Assembly (NCBI RefSeq): GCF_047468865.1
Contig: NZ_JBLGTV010000010.1
Coordinates: 1-64,000, forward strand
From: Castellaniella hirudinis_A
GTDB lineage: Bacteria; Pseudomonadota; Gammaproteobacteria; Burkholderiales; Burkholderiaceae_B
Reading direction: 5' to 3'
Length of the DNA stretch: 64,000 bases
The first letter of the stretch is position 1. Every line of letters starts with the position of its first letter. Shown in pieces: positions 1 through 7,041 of the stretch. The notes under the pieces were generated by a model. That model made no database searches, was not told the origin of the DNA, and saw only the letters and a program-made list of their open reading frames with translations. Made by a program: the position numbers and the translations under genes.

Positions 1-76
1 CAAAAAGCCACCATCATTACCCAGGTGGGTCAGATTTACTCCGACAGGGTGGGTCAGTATTACACCGGCGATGACA
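1..76. mobile_element. Terminus of an IS21-family-like insertion sequence
   Basis: Two 9-bp direct repeats, GTGGGTCAG, lie at 25-33 and 49-57 (24 bp apart), each followed by an AT-containing TTAC/TATTAC stretch, and the block ends in GGCGATGACA at 67-76. Read on the other strand this is TGTCATCGCC followed by spaced CTGACCCAC motifs. Known IS21-family ends look like this: a TG...CA tip with several internal terminal repeats. The body of the element would lie to the left of the window. The call rests on pattern recognition; no transposase gene is visible here. Confidence 0.6.
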
Positions 77-810
77 CGCAAGCCCTGCAAACCTTTGCCT
101 GGCGCCTGTACGAATACCGCTTTCGCATCCAGTCGCGCCTCATGCAGCAGCGGCGACTGGATCGGCCGCCCCGGGTCTACAGCCTGGGCATTCTGCTGGA
201 CAGTCACGGGGTGGGCCGCGAAGTCTTTTACACCGACGAATACCAGGGCCAGGGGGTGCGCTTCCGCTTTCCTGTCGTAGAATTGGAGACATGGCGCAGC
301 CGCTGGGACGCGCTGGAAGCCCTGGCCCCGGCCAACCCCTTTGCCGTGGTCGTCATGGCGCAGCTGCAGGCCAACGGCCACCGGGACAAACGCACGCGGC
401 TGGGGCCCAAATTACAGCTGGTGCGCCGGCTGCAGCATTATGGCTACGATCCCATGGTGGCCATGCAGGTGTACCGCCTGATCGAATGGATGATTGCGCT
501 GCCCGAAGACCTGGAAGCGGATTTTTTACAGGCGGTCGAAGCCTTGACCAAGGAGAATGAGATGACGTATGTCACGCTGATTGAACGCGCCGGCCGCGAC
601 AAGTGGTTTGCCGAAGGGCTTGTCGAAGGCAAAGTTGAAGGCAGTGTGGAAGGCCAGTCGAGGACCTTGCTGCTGCAGATACAGCGCCGCTTCGGCCCGC
701 AGCCTGACGCCATCGCCCGGCGCATCCAGGCCGCCACAGCAACGCAGCTGGAAACCTGGTTGCTGAATTTCGTGGACGCCACCGAACTGGATGACGTGTT
801 TCGGGATTGA
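77..810 (+). pseudogene. Truncated Rpn-family (PD-(D/E)XK) nuclease with DUF4351-like C-terminus
   Basis: The encoded protein matches the C-terminal two thirds of the 'cytosolic protein'/Rpn recombination-promoting nuclease family. It has an arm like FAWRLYEYRFRI, the core FPVVELETW and NPFAVVVMAQL, the YRLIEWMIALPEDLEADF segment, and a DUF4351-like tail (RRFGPQPDAIARRI... ELDDVF) after a G/E-rich linker. The family's N-terminal half, with the catalytic D...ExQ core, is absent. The frame instead runs leftwards, open, into the IS-like end at 1-76, so the GTG at 25 is probably not a native start. I infer that an IS insertion removed the catalytic half and left an inactive remnant. A bidirectional hairpin terminator follows at 872-901. 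Confidence 0.7.
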
Positions 811-871
811 CCATTCGGACGAACCCGCCGGGGTGCTTTAGTGCAGCCCGTTTGCCACATGAAGCAGCAAC

Positions 872-901
872 AAAAAAACCACCCCAAGAGGTGGTTTTTT
901 T
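872..901. terminator. Bidirectional rho-independent terminator
   Basis: A 12-bp perfect stem, AAAAAAACCACC (872-883) with GGTGGTTTTTTT (890-901), encloses a 6-nt loop. It is T-rich when read from either side, so it can end both the rightward nuclease remnant (stop at 810) and the leftward porin gene (stop at 986). Confidence 0.85.
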
Positions 902-985
902 GCCCAAGAACCCGAAAGCCCTTGGTGCTCTGAACAGCCTGCCTGGGCAGGCTGCATTGCCGCGTGGACGCGCCACGCATGACAA

Positions 986-2110
986 TTAGAACTTGTGGTT
1001 CAGGCCGACACCGGCTTCCGTACCCTTCAGGCCGTCGAGGTAGCCAAGGTTCTTGGCATACGACGCGTAGGTGTAAACACCAGTGCGCTTGGACAGGGGG
1101 TAGAAGTAGTTGACGTGGTAGGTGCTGATGCTGCCAGCCAAGTCGCCCCACTTGTCGCCGTCGCCCAGGTTGGACGTGGAGTAGTTCCAGCCGGCATACA
1201 GGGTGCCGCCGCCCACGGGGGCGCTCAGGCCAACGTGGTAGTTGTTGGACTTGAAGTCACGGTAGGACAGGGCCAGGGCGCCGTTGGTGTCAACAAAGCC
1301 GCCGGCGTCACCGCCCCAGCCCAGTTTGCCATGGCGGTCTTGACCATAGGCCAAGGACAGCTTCACGACTTCGAAGTCGTAGGCGCCGTTGATGTTCCAG
1401 CTGGTGATCGCGTCTTCAACACCCGTGTTGCCTTGACGATCGTAGCTGAGGGCGCCGCTGATCGGGCCATTGGCATACGTGATGGCGGCGGACACGCGGG
1501 CATTGCGCTCGGCGCTGCCCGGGAAGCTTTCACCGTTGAGGCGCTCGATGGTGTCGCTGCCACCGGAGCCGTACAAGGCGATGAACTTGAAGCCAGCCAG
1601 GTCAGGCGTGGTGTACTTGAAGGAGTTGTCGATGCGGTTGCCGTAGCCCACGCCACCGAAGACCTTGTCCATATCGCCCAAGGACCAGCCGTTGACGGCC
1701 ATGTCACCGGCGTTCACGCCAGCGGCGTATTGGCGGCCCATGGTGAAGGTACCCCAGTTGTCGCTGGACAGACCGACGTAGGATTGACGATGGAACTGAA
1801 GGGAGCTGGCGGAGTTGCCGCTGCCCAGATCAAAGCCTTGTTCCAGTTGGAAAATGGCGCGCAGGCCGTCGCCCAGATCTTCGGAACCCTTCAGACCCCA
1901 GCGGTTGCCGTTGACGATGCCGCTGACCAGACCGGAGGTACGGGCACGGGCTTCGACATCAAAACCCAGAATGTCGGCGTTGTACTTGTAATTCGAGTAG
2001 CCATAGCCGGTATCCACGATACCGTACAGCGTCACGGACGTTTCTGCTTGAGCAACGCCAGCGGTGGCAAAACCGGCCAGCAGAGCAGCAGCGAGCAGAG
2101 TCTTTTTCAT
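986..2110 (-). CDS. Gram-negative general porin (outer membrane)
   Basis: 374-residue trimeric-type beta-barrel porin of the betaproteobacterial OmpC/Omp32-like family, forming an outer-membrane diffusion channel. A clear signal peptide begins MKKTLLAAALLAGF and ends AGVAQA, giving cleavage near residue 22. The mature protein starts ETSVTLYGIVDTGY, the typical first strand, followed by FQLEQGFDLGSG and GTFTMGRQY blocks and the terminal phenylalanine (GVGLNHKF) needed for BAM assembly. The start at 2110 is chosen because GGAGA lies just upstream and the signal peptide begins there; the frame is open 16 codons further but without signal-peptide sense. It is monocistronic and ends at the 872-901 hairpin. 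The substrate cannot be told from sequence. Confidence 0.93.
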   Translation of the reverse strand: MKKTLLAAALLAGFATAGVAQAETSVTLYGIVDTGYGYSNYKYNADILGFDVEARARTSGLVSGIVNGNRWGLKGSEDLGDGLRAIFQLEQGFDLGSGNSASSLQFHRQSYVGLSSDNWGTFTMGRQYAAGVNAGDMAVNGWSLGDMDKVFGGVGYGNRIDNSFKYTTPDLAGFKFIALYGSGGSDTIERLNGESFPGSAERNARVSAAITYANGPISGALSYDRQGNTGVEDAITSWNINGAYDFEVVKLSLAYGQDRHGKLGWGGDAGGFVDTNGALALSYRDFKSNNYHVGLSAPVGGGTLYAGWNYSTSNLGDGDKWGDLAGSISTYHVNYFYPLSKRTGVYTYASYAKNLGYLDGLKGTEAGVGLNHKF

Positions 2111-2423
2111 GTAAGAAATCTCCGTAGATTTGTGAGAATCAGAGCAGGCCAACATCATCCTGTGCTGCTGCTCTTTCTAACTCCGCAAAGGGAAGTTGTT
2201 GGTATTGCATCAAAAAACTGAACCTTATGCCATGCCGAGTGACCTAAACCCTGTAGTTTCCCGTCAAGACGTTGCAGAACCACAACAACTTGACGCTGTC
2301 AGGAAGGTTTGTGTCCAGCACACAGCCGGGGCGGCGGTGCGCGAAACGCAGGGCCTCCACGTGCGCTCATCGGCCCGGCCACAGCGAGCATACAATACGT
2401 CCACCCCGAGACCGCGAGACACC
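2111..2423. other. Intergenic region between divergent porin and tsaE
   Basis: 313 bp without a convincing gene. It must carry the porin promoter (minus) and the tsaE promoter (plus). An inverted repeat CGTCAAG (2262-2268) / CTTGACG (2289-2295) and a TACAAT hexamer (2391-2396, 28 bp before tsaE) are visible, but I could not pair the hexamer with a good -35 box. In-frame extension of tsaE upstream of 2424 looks like non-coding filler. Confidence 0.4.
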
Positions 2424-2960
2424 ATGACAATTGCCACTTCCCCCATGCCATGGGCTTTACCGGACGAAAACGCCACGACGGCGCTGGCCGCGCAACTGGC
2501 CGGCCTGGTCTGCGGGCAGCCGCCGCTTTCCTTGCCGGCGGGCGGCCGCATCCATCTGCGCGGCGAACTGGGCGCGGGCAAAACCAGCCTGGCGCGGGCA
2601 TTCTTGCGCGCCGCCGGGGTCGCCGGCCGTATCAAAAGCCCTAGCTATGCGCTGCTTGAAAGCTATAATGTCTCTAGCTTGCATTTCTATCATTTTGATT
2701 TTTATAGATTTAGCGATGCGCACGAATGGCGCGACGCGGGCTTTGACGAGCTCTTGGCCGATCAGGCAGTCGTATTGATCGAATGGCCCGAACAAGCCGG
2801 CACTCGCCTGCCGCCCCCCGATCTGGACATTTTTCTGGAATACGCCGGGGACGGCCGATGCGCATGGCTACGCGCCTGCAGCGAAAAAGGACAGCTATGG
2901 CTACAGCACCTGACCCCATCGCCCCACCTCCCCCATCCGCCCCCCTGCGGCGCAAACTGA
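2424..2960 (+). CDS. tsaE: tRNA threonylcarbamoyladenosine biosynthesis ATPase TsaE
   Basis: 178-residue P-loop ATPase that drives turnover of the TsaB-TsaD complex making t6A37 on ANN-decoding tRNAs in the cytoplasm. Walker A is GELGAGKTS (about residues 47-55). The family's switch region reads SPSYALLE (usually SPT-F/Y), followed by the HFDFYR motif and LIEWPEQ. The start at 2424 matches the family N-terminus; 76 upstream codons in the same frame look non-coding. The 3' end overlaps amiC by 64 bp, implying translational coupling. tsaE-amidase-mutL-miaA is a conserved neighbourhood in proteobacteria. Confidence 0.92.
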   Translation: MTIATSPMPWALPDENATTALAAQLAGLVCGQPPLSLPAGGRIHLRGELGAGKTSLARAFLRAAGVAGRIKSPSYALLESYNVSSLHFYHFDFYRFSDAHEWRDAGFDELLADQAVVLIEWPEQAGTRLPPPDLDIFLEYAGDGRCAWLRACSEKGQLWLQHLTPSPHLPHPPPCGAN

Positions 2961-4258
2961 TTGCAGGCGGCTGCTCGCTGCTGTTGCTGCCGGTGGTGCC
3001 CCGCCTGGCGCACGCGGCCACCATTCTGGCAGTACGCACCTGGCCCGCCGACGAATACACCCGCGTCACCCTGGAAATGGATCGCGACCTGAAGGCCGAG
3101 CACTTCACATTGGATGGCCCCGACCGGTTGGTGCTGGACATCCAGGGCTTGCGCCTGAGCCCCGCCATCAACCGGCTCGTGTCGCAGATCAAACCCAACG
3201 ACCCGTACATCAGCGCGGTGCGCGTGGGGCAGAACCAGCCCAACGTGGTGCGGCTGGTGTTCGACCTGAAGCAGGACGTGGCGCCCCAGGTGTTCACCCT
3301 GAAACCCATTGGCGAATACAAGTACCGGCTGGTGCTGGATTTGTATCCCAAGGTGGCGCAAGACCCGCTGATGGCGCTGCTGAAGGACGCGCAAAACGAC
3401 CCCCTGGCGGGCATTTTGGAAAGCCTGGCGCAAAACAGCCCCATCGAGGCGCCGATCCCCTCGGTGGACGGCCAGAAACTGCCGCCGCCCAAACAACCCG
3501 TCCCGCCGCCCGTGGCGACGGCCCCCAAGCCCACGACACCCAGCCCCCGCGCCGACCGGCCGATCCTGGTTGCCCTGGATCCCGGCCATGGCGGCGAAGA
3601 CCCGGGCGCCATCGGCAAGCGTGGCACCCGTGAAAAAGACATCGTGCTGCAGATCGCCCAACGCCTCAAGAAACTGATCGACGCACAGCCCAACATGCGG
3701 GCCTACTTGACACGCGACCGCGATTACTTCGTGCCCCTGAACGTCCGGGTGCAGAAAGCGCGGCGGGTGCAAGCCGACCTGTTCATCTCCATCCACGCGG
3801 ACGCCTGGATCAAGCCCTCCGCCCGGGGCTCGTCGGTATGGGCGCTATCCGAAAACGGCGCCACCAGCTCGGCGGCCCGTTGGCTGGCCAAGAAAGAAAA
3901 CGACGCCGATCTGATCGGCGGCGTCAATCTGGGATCGCACAACCGCCAGGTGGCCAAGGTGCTGCTGGATTTATCCACCGGGGCGCAGATCAACGACTCC
4001 ATCCGGGTGGGCTCCCAGGTGTTGCAGGAAATCGGCAAGATCAATCGCCTGCACAAAAACCGCATCGAGCGCGCCGGATTTGCCGTGCTGAAGGCGCCGG
4101 ACATCCCGTCGATCCTGATCGAAACCGCATTCATCAGCAACCCCCAGGAGGAGTCTCTGCTGCGCACGCCCGCGCACCAGCAGAAAATCGCCGCCGCGGT
4201 GTTGAGCGGCGTGCAGGATTACTTCGCCGCCAATCCGGCCCTGGCGCGACGCGCCTGA
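2897..4258 (+). CDS. amiC: N-acetylmuramoyl-L-alanine amidase, AmiC type (AMIN + Amidase_3)
   Basis: 453-residue periplasmic zinc amidase that cleaves the peptide stem from murein during daughter-cell separation. The N-terminus has a twin-arginine-like signal (LRRKLIAGG, then a leucine-rich core and AHA cleavage site), as in Tat-exported AmiC. An AMIN domain follows (about residues 35-140), then a proline-rich linker and an Amidase_3 domain from about residue 225. Visible catalytic/zinc residues are the His in DPGHGGEDPGA, the Glu in TREKDI, the His in SIHADAW and the Glu in IETAFISN. The start at 2897 has AAGGA upstream and gives the signal peptide directly; it lies inside the tsaE 3' end. 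Confidence 0.92.
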   Translation: MATAPDPIAPPPPSAPLRRKLIAGGCSLLLLPVVPRLAHAATILAVRTWPADEYTRVTLEMDRDLKAEHFTLDGPDRLVLDIQGLRLSPAINRLVSQIKPNDPYISAVRVGQNQPNVVRLVFDLKQDVAPQVFTLKPIGEYKYRLVLDLYPKVAQDPLMALLKDAQNDPLAGILESLAQNSPIEAPIPSVDGQKLPPPKQPVPPPVATAPKPTTPSPRADRPILVALDPGHGGEDPGAIGKRGTREKDIVLQIAQRLKKLIDAQPNMRAYLTRDRDYFVPLNVRVQKARRVQADLFISIHADAWIKPSARGSSVWALSENGATSSAARWLAKKENDADLIGGVNLGSHNRQVAKVLLDLSTGAQINDSIRVGSQVLQEIGKINRLHKNRIERAGFAVLKAPDIPSILIETAFISNPQEESLLRTPAHQQKIAAAVLSGVQDYFAANPALARRA

Positions 4259-4277
4259 TCCATTCCCCATGACGTTT

Positions 4278-4649
4278 TTATCCGTCCGTCATTCTCCACT
4301 CTAACCGCCCACCGCCGCAGCCAGCACGGCCGAGGCCGTGGGCGCACACAATAACTCCATGCGCCCACGCACTAATTGGTGGCCATTGACGGGCGGTATG
4401 AACCAGGGCCAGCACCCAAACCGCGCCTCTGTCGATCTCATACACCAGCCTATAGCTTTCGTGTGGTATCAGTTCTCGAGTGCCTGCGATCTGGCCTGCC
4501 TTGCCCATCTTCGGATGCGCGGCCAGCCGGGCGGCCGCATCGCTGAAAAGCTCATCCATGCGAATGGCCGCGCTGGGGTTGTCGGCCGCGATGTAGTCCC
4601 AAATATCGACGCGATCCCGTTCCGCTTCCGGCGTCCAGATGACTATCAC
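4278..4649 (-). CDS. RelE/ParE-family type II toxin with extended C-terminus
   Basis: 123-residue RelE/ParE-superfamily protein: WTPEAERDRVDIWDYIAADNP at the N-terminus, the central HPKMGKAG and TRELIPHESYRLVYEID segment, and the end LVHTARQWPP where family members normally stop. About 28 further residues rich in G/A/R follow before the stop, most likely because the original stop was lost and the frame runs into intergenic DNA. It starts with GTG at 4649, 2 nt after the stop of the upstream antitoxin gene, so the two are co-transcribed. ParE relatives poison gyrase and RelE relatives cut ribosome-bound mRNA; this sequence alone does not decide between them. Confidence 0.82.
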   Translation of the reverse strand: MIVIWTPEAERDRVDIWDYIAADNPSAAIRMDELFSDAAARLAAHPKMGKAGQIAGTRELIPHESYRLVYEIDRGAVWVLALVHTARQWPPISAWAHGVIVCAHGLGRAGCGGGRLEWRMTDG

Positions 4650-4651
4650 GC

Positions 4652-4924
4652 CTAGCCTGCCGCTTGCTTGCGCCTGGCGGCGAACGCGGCTTCAACTTCA
4701 TCATTCGACCGGCCTTGGCCGGCACGCATCGAGGCGCGGCCGGCTTCGACCTTGCGCTGCAGGTATTCGTCGTATTCGCGGGCCTGGCGACGCTGCTCGA
4801 TGTAGCCGCGCATCAGCTCGCGCATGACCTGGGAGGCGGGCCGATCTTCGCTGGCTGCTTCGGCCATGAAGTCGGCACGCAGTTCCGGCTCCAACTTCAT
4901 CGTGAAAACAGCTGCTTTCGACAT
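4652..4924 (-). CDS. Ribbon-helix-helix antitoxin partner
   Basis: 90-residue protein with an N-terminal ribbon-helix-helix DNA-binding fold (KAAVFTMKLEPELRADFMAEA, then RPASQVMRELMRGYIEQ) and a charged helical C-terminus that would wrap the toxin. It lies directly upstream of the ParE/RelE gene on the same strand, the usual antitoxin-first order. AGGAG sits 8 nt before the ATG. Short palindromes at 4955-4975 are candidate sites for autorepression. Confidence 0.82.
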   Translation of the reverse strand: MSKAAVFTMKLEPELRADFMAEAASEDRPASQVMRELMRGYIEQRRQAREYDEYLQRKVEAGRASMRAGQGRSNDEVEAAFAARRKQAAG

Positions 4925-4954
4925 GGTGTGCTCCTTTGCAAACAGACCAATGAA

Positions 4955-4977
4955 GTATATACCTTGTTAGTACTAGT
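4955..4977 (-). promoter_or_regulatory. Candidate autoregulatory operator of the RHH/ParE pair
   Basis: Two short perfect palindromes, GTATATAC (4955-4962) and TAGTACTA (4968-4975, overlapping ACTAGT 4972-4977), lie 31-53 bp upstream of the antitoxin start. RHH antitoxins commonly bind such short repeats. The placement fits a promoter/operator, but binding is inferred. Confidence 0.4.
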
Positions 4978-5125
4978 CACACTGAAATTGTCTCGTGCTG
5001 TCGCATCAGCCCTCAGTCAGGCAACACCCCGCGACAGGCGACAAAAAGGGTGCGACCGACTCGTGAATGCCCAGGTGCTGGGCAATGTATTGCGCGGCCA
5101 GCCCCCCATCCAACCAAATGCCCAG

Positions 5126-6016
5126 CTAAACCAAACCCAGCCAGACGGGGATGGTCAGGGCGGACAGCAGGGTGCCCAGGGACATGGTGACCGCGACCAG
5201 GCGGCCATCGCCCCCCATGCGGGCGGCTAGGACGTGGGCGGCGGATGAGGTGGGGACGGCGGAAAACAGCAGCAAGACGGCGGATTCCATGGCGGACAGT
5301 TGCATGAGCCATGCCAGGGCCAATGTCCACAGGGGCAGCAGCAACAGTTTCGCGCTGATCATCCAGGCCATCAGGGCAGCATGCTGGCGGCCGCCCCGCA
5401 GCGACAGGGTGGCCCCCACACACAGCAGGCCCAGCGCAATCGCGCAAGCCCCCAGGCCCCCCAGCGCCCGATCCAGCACCTGGGGCACGGGAATCTGCAG
5501 GAGATTGACCGCCAGGGCCGCGAGCGTGGACAGGACAAACGGGTTGACCGCCAACTGGCGCCACAGCCGCCCCCCATGGCGGCTGGCCAGGGCATGCACG
5601 GCCCCGACATTGCTGATGGGCACGGCGAAGCCCAGGATGACGGCCATGGTGGCCTGGGCTTCGGCCCAGTCTAGGCCCGTTGCCAACGACAAGGCCAGGT
5701 AGCTGTTGAAACGAAAGGCGCACTGGGCGGTGGCCGCATGGGCCCCCGCGTCGGGACGCACCACCACACGGCCCAGCCAGGCCAAGGCAATGCCCCCCAG
5801 CATGACCCCCAGGGTGGCGGCCAGCAACACCGTGGCGCTGCCCAGGGCCATGGGCGCGCGCGTGATGGAATGGAACAGCAGGGCCGGAAACAGCACGAAA
5901 TACACCAGTTTTTCGGCCTGGACGAAGAAGTGCCGGTCAAAACCGAAGCGATGCAGCAACAGCCAGCCCAGGGCGATCAGCAGGAAATCCGGCAGGATCA
6001 GGAAAATGACAGCCAT
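5126..6016 (-). CDS. AEC (auxin efflux carrier) family permease
   Basis: 296-residue inner-membrane protein with about ten hydrophobic segments in two halves, as in AEC-family secondary carriers. Family features include an N-terminal FLILPDFLLIALGWLL, the amphipathic 'FRFNSYLALSLATG' stretch in the middle, and the glycine-rich C-terminal half beginning NPFVLSTLAALAVN. AEC proteins export or import small organic acids such as malate or malonate; no substrate can be assigned here. It lies alone on the minus strand between the toxin-antitoxin pair and the dedA gene. Confidence 0.87.
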   Translation of the reverse strand: MAVIFLILPDFLLIALGWLLLHRFGFDRHFFVQAEKLVYFVLFPALLFHSITRAPMALGSATVLLAATLGVMLGGIALAWLGRVVVRPDAGAHAATAQCAFRFNSYLALSLATGLDWAEAQATMAVILGFAVPISNVGAVHALASRHGGRLWRQLAVNPFVLSTLAALAVNLLQIPVPQVLDRALGGLGACAIALGLLCVGATLSLRGGRQHAALMAWMISAKLLLLPLWTLALAWLMQLSAMESAVLLLFSAVPTSSAAHVLAARMGGDGRLVAVTMSLGTLLSALTIPVWLGLV

Positions 6017-6138
6017 GATCAGGCATTACCCAGCATGTACCGCCACCATCGAAACGGCAGGGCGCACAGGCAACACGCGCCGCTGCGCAAGCACCTTGCT
6101 GAAACAAGCGGGCAGACCCGTCGTGCCGCGCGCCACGC

Positions 6139-6780
6139 TCAAACCGCGCCGGGCCGGCGGCGCAGCAGTTTCCACAACACCCCCAGCGCGGCGGGGACGG
6201 CGGCCGCCCCCACGCCGATCAGAACAATGGTGTTCAGGTGCTCCTTGATGATGGGCACGTTGCCGAAGAAATAACCCAGCGTGATCAGGCCCGCAATCCA
6301 GACGACGGCGCCGATGACGTTGTAAAGCTGGAACAGGGCCAGCCGCATGCCGGCCACCCCCGCGACAAAGGGCGCAAAAGTGCGGAACAAAGGCAGGAAA
6401 CGCGACAGGATGATGGTCTTGCCGCCGTGTTTTTCGTAGAAAGCGTGGGTTTTGAGCAAAGCCTTGCGATCCAGGAAACGGTAATCGTGCGAAAACACCT
6501 TGGGGCCGATATAGCGGCCCACGGCATAGTTGACGCTATTGCCCAGGATCGCCGCGACGATCAGAATGACCGCCATCAGAACCGGATCCAACTGGCCGTT
6601 GGCCCCGAAGGCCCCGGCAATGAACAGCAAAGAATCCCCGGGTAAAAACGGCAGCACGACCAGCCCGGTTTCGCCGAAAATGATCAGGGCCAGGATCAGG
6701 TAGATCCAGGCCCCGTACTGGGCCACCCAAACCCCCAGGGATTGGTCGATGTTCAGCAGCAAATGAAAAAATTCGGCCAT
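6139..6780 (-). CDS. DedA-family membrane protein
   Basis: 213-residue integral membrane protein of the DedA/VTT superfamily, whose members flip undecaprenyl phosphate or other phospholipids and support membrane homeostasis. Hallmarks: FGETGLVVLPFLPGDSLLF, the re-entrant loop and GNSVNYAVGRYIG, then FYEKHGGKTIILSRFLPLFRTFAPFVAGVAGM (the conserved arginine- and proline-bearing motif), ending in a basic tail. Length is normal for DedA (about 200-220). It diverges from mutL. Confidence 0.9.
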   Translation of the reverse strand: MAEFFHLLLNIDQSLGVWVAQYGAWIYLILALIIFGETGLVVLPFLPGDSLLFIAGAFGANGQLDPVLMAVILIVAAILGNSVNYAVGRYIGPKVFSHDYRFLDRKALLKTHAFYEKHGGKTIILSRFLPLFRTFAPFVAGVAGMRLALFQLYNVIGAVVWIAGLITLGYFFGNVPIIKEHLNTIVLIGVGAAAVPAALGVLWKLLRRRPGAV

Positions 6781-6984
6781 GATAGGCTTGATGATCCTTG
6801 AAAATCAGGGGGCTGGCCAACCCGTGCGCCATCTGGTTGGCTTGATCACTTGGGTTTGATCCCTGGAATCAGCCAGGCGGCACACGGGAACTTCCAGGCG
6901 GACGCGGCGCGGAGCACGCGCTTGAAAAAACAGCTTGCCGATGCGGGACAAACCCCAAAACGCGATGCACCGGAATCCTATCAC

Positions 6985-6990
6985 TATAAT
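6985..6990 (+). promoter_or_regulatory. Possible -10 box for mutL
   Basis: A perfect TATAAT lies 52 bp before the mutL start in the otherwise GC-rich dedA-mutL gap. No matching -35 hexamer is seen at 16-18 bp, so the promoter would be weak or activator-dependent. Confidence 0.35.
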
Positions 6991-7041
6991 CGTTTTTAGC
7001 CTTTCTCCTGTTCGCCGGAACCCGCACTCCCCCAGTCCTTC

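Noticed and set aside
25..76. GTG 25 as the native start of the Rpn-like gene
   Set aside because: It lies inside the IS-like terminal repeats and the frame is open to the window edge; the family's N-terminal half is missing rather than replaced by these residues.
995..2221. 408-codon plus-strand ORF opposite the porin gene
   Set aside because: Exact antisense of a clear porin; its sequence is valine/glycine-rich without domains, a GC-codon shadow.
2762..3796. 344-codon minus-strand ORF opposite tsaE/amiC
   Set aside because: Antisense of two overlapping real genes; no domain.
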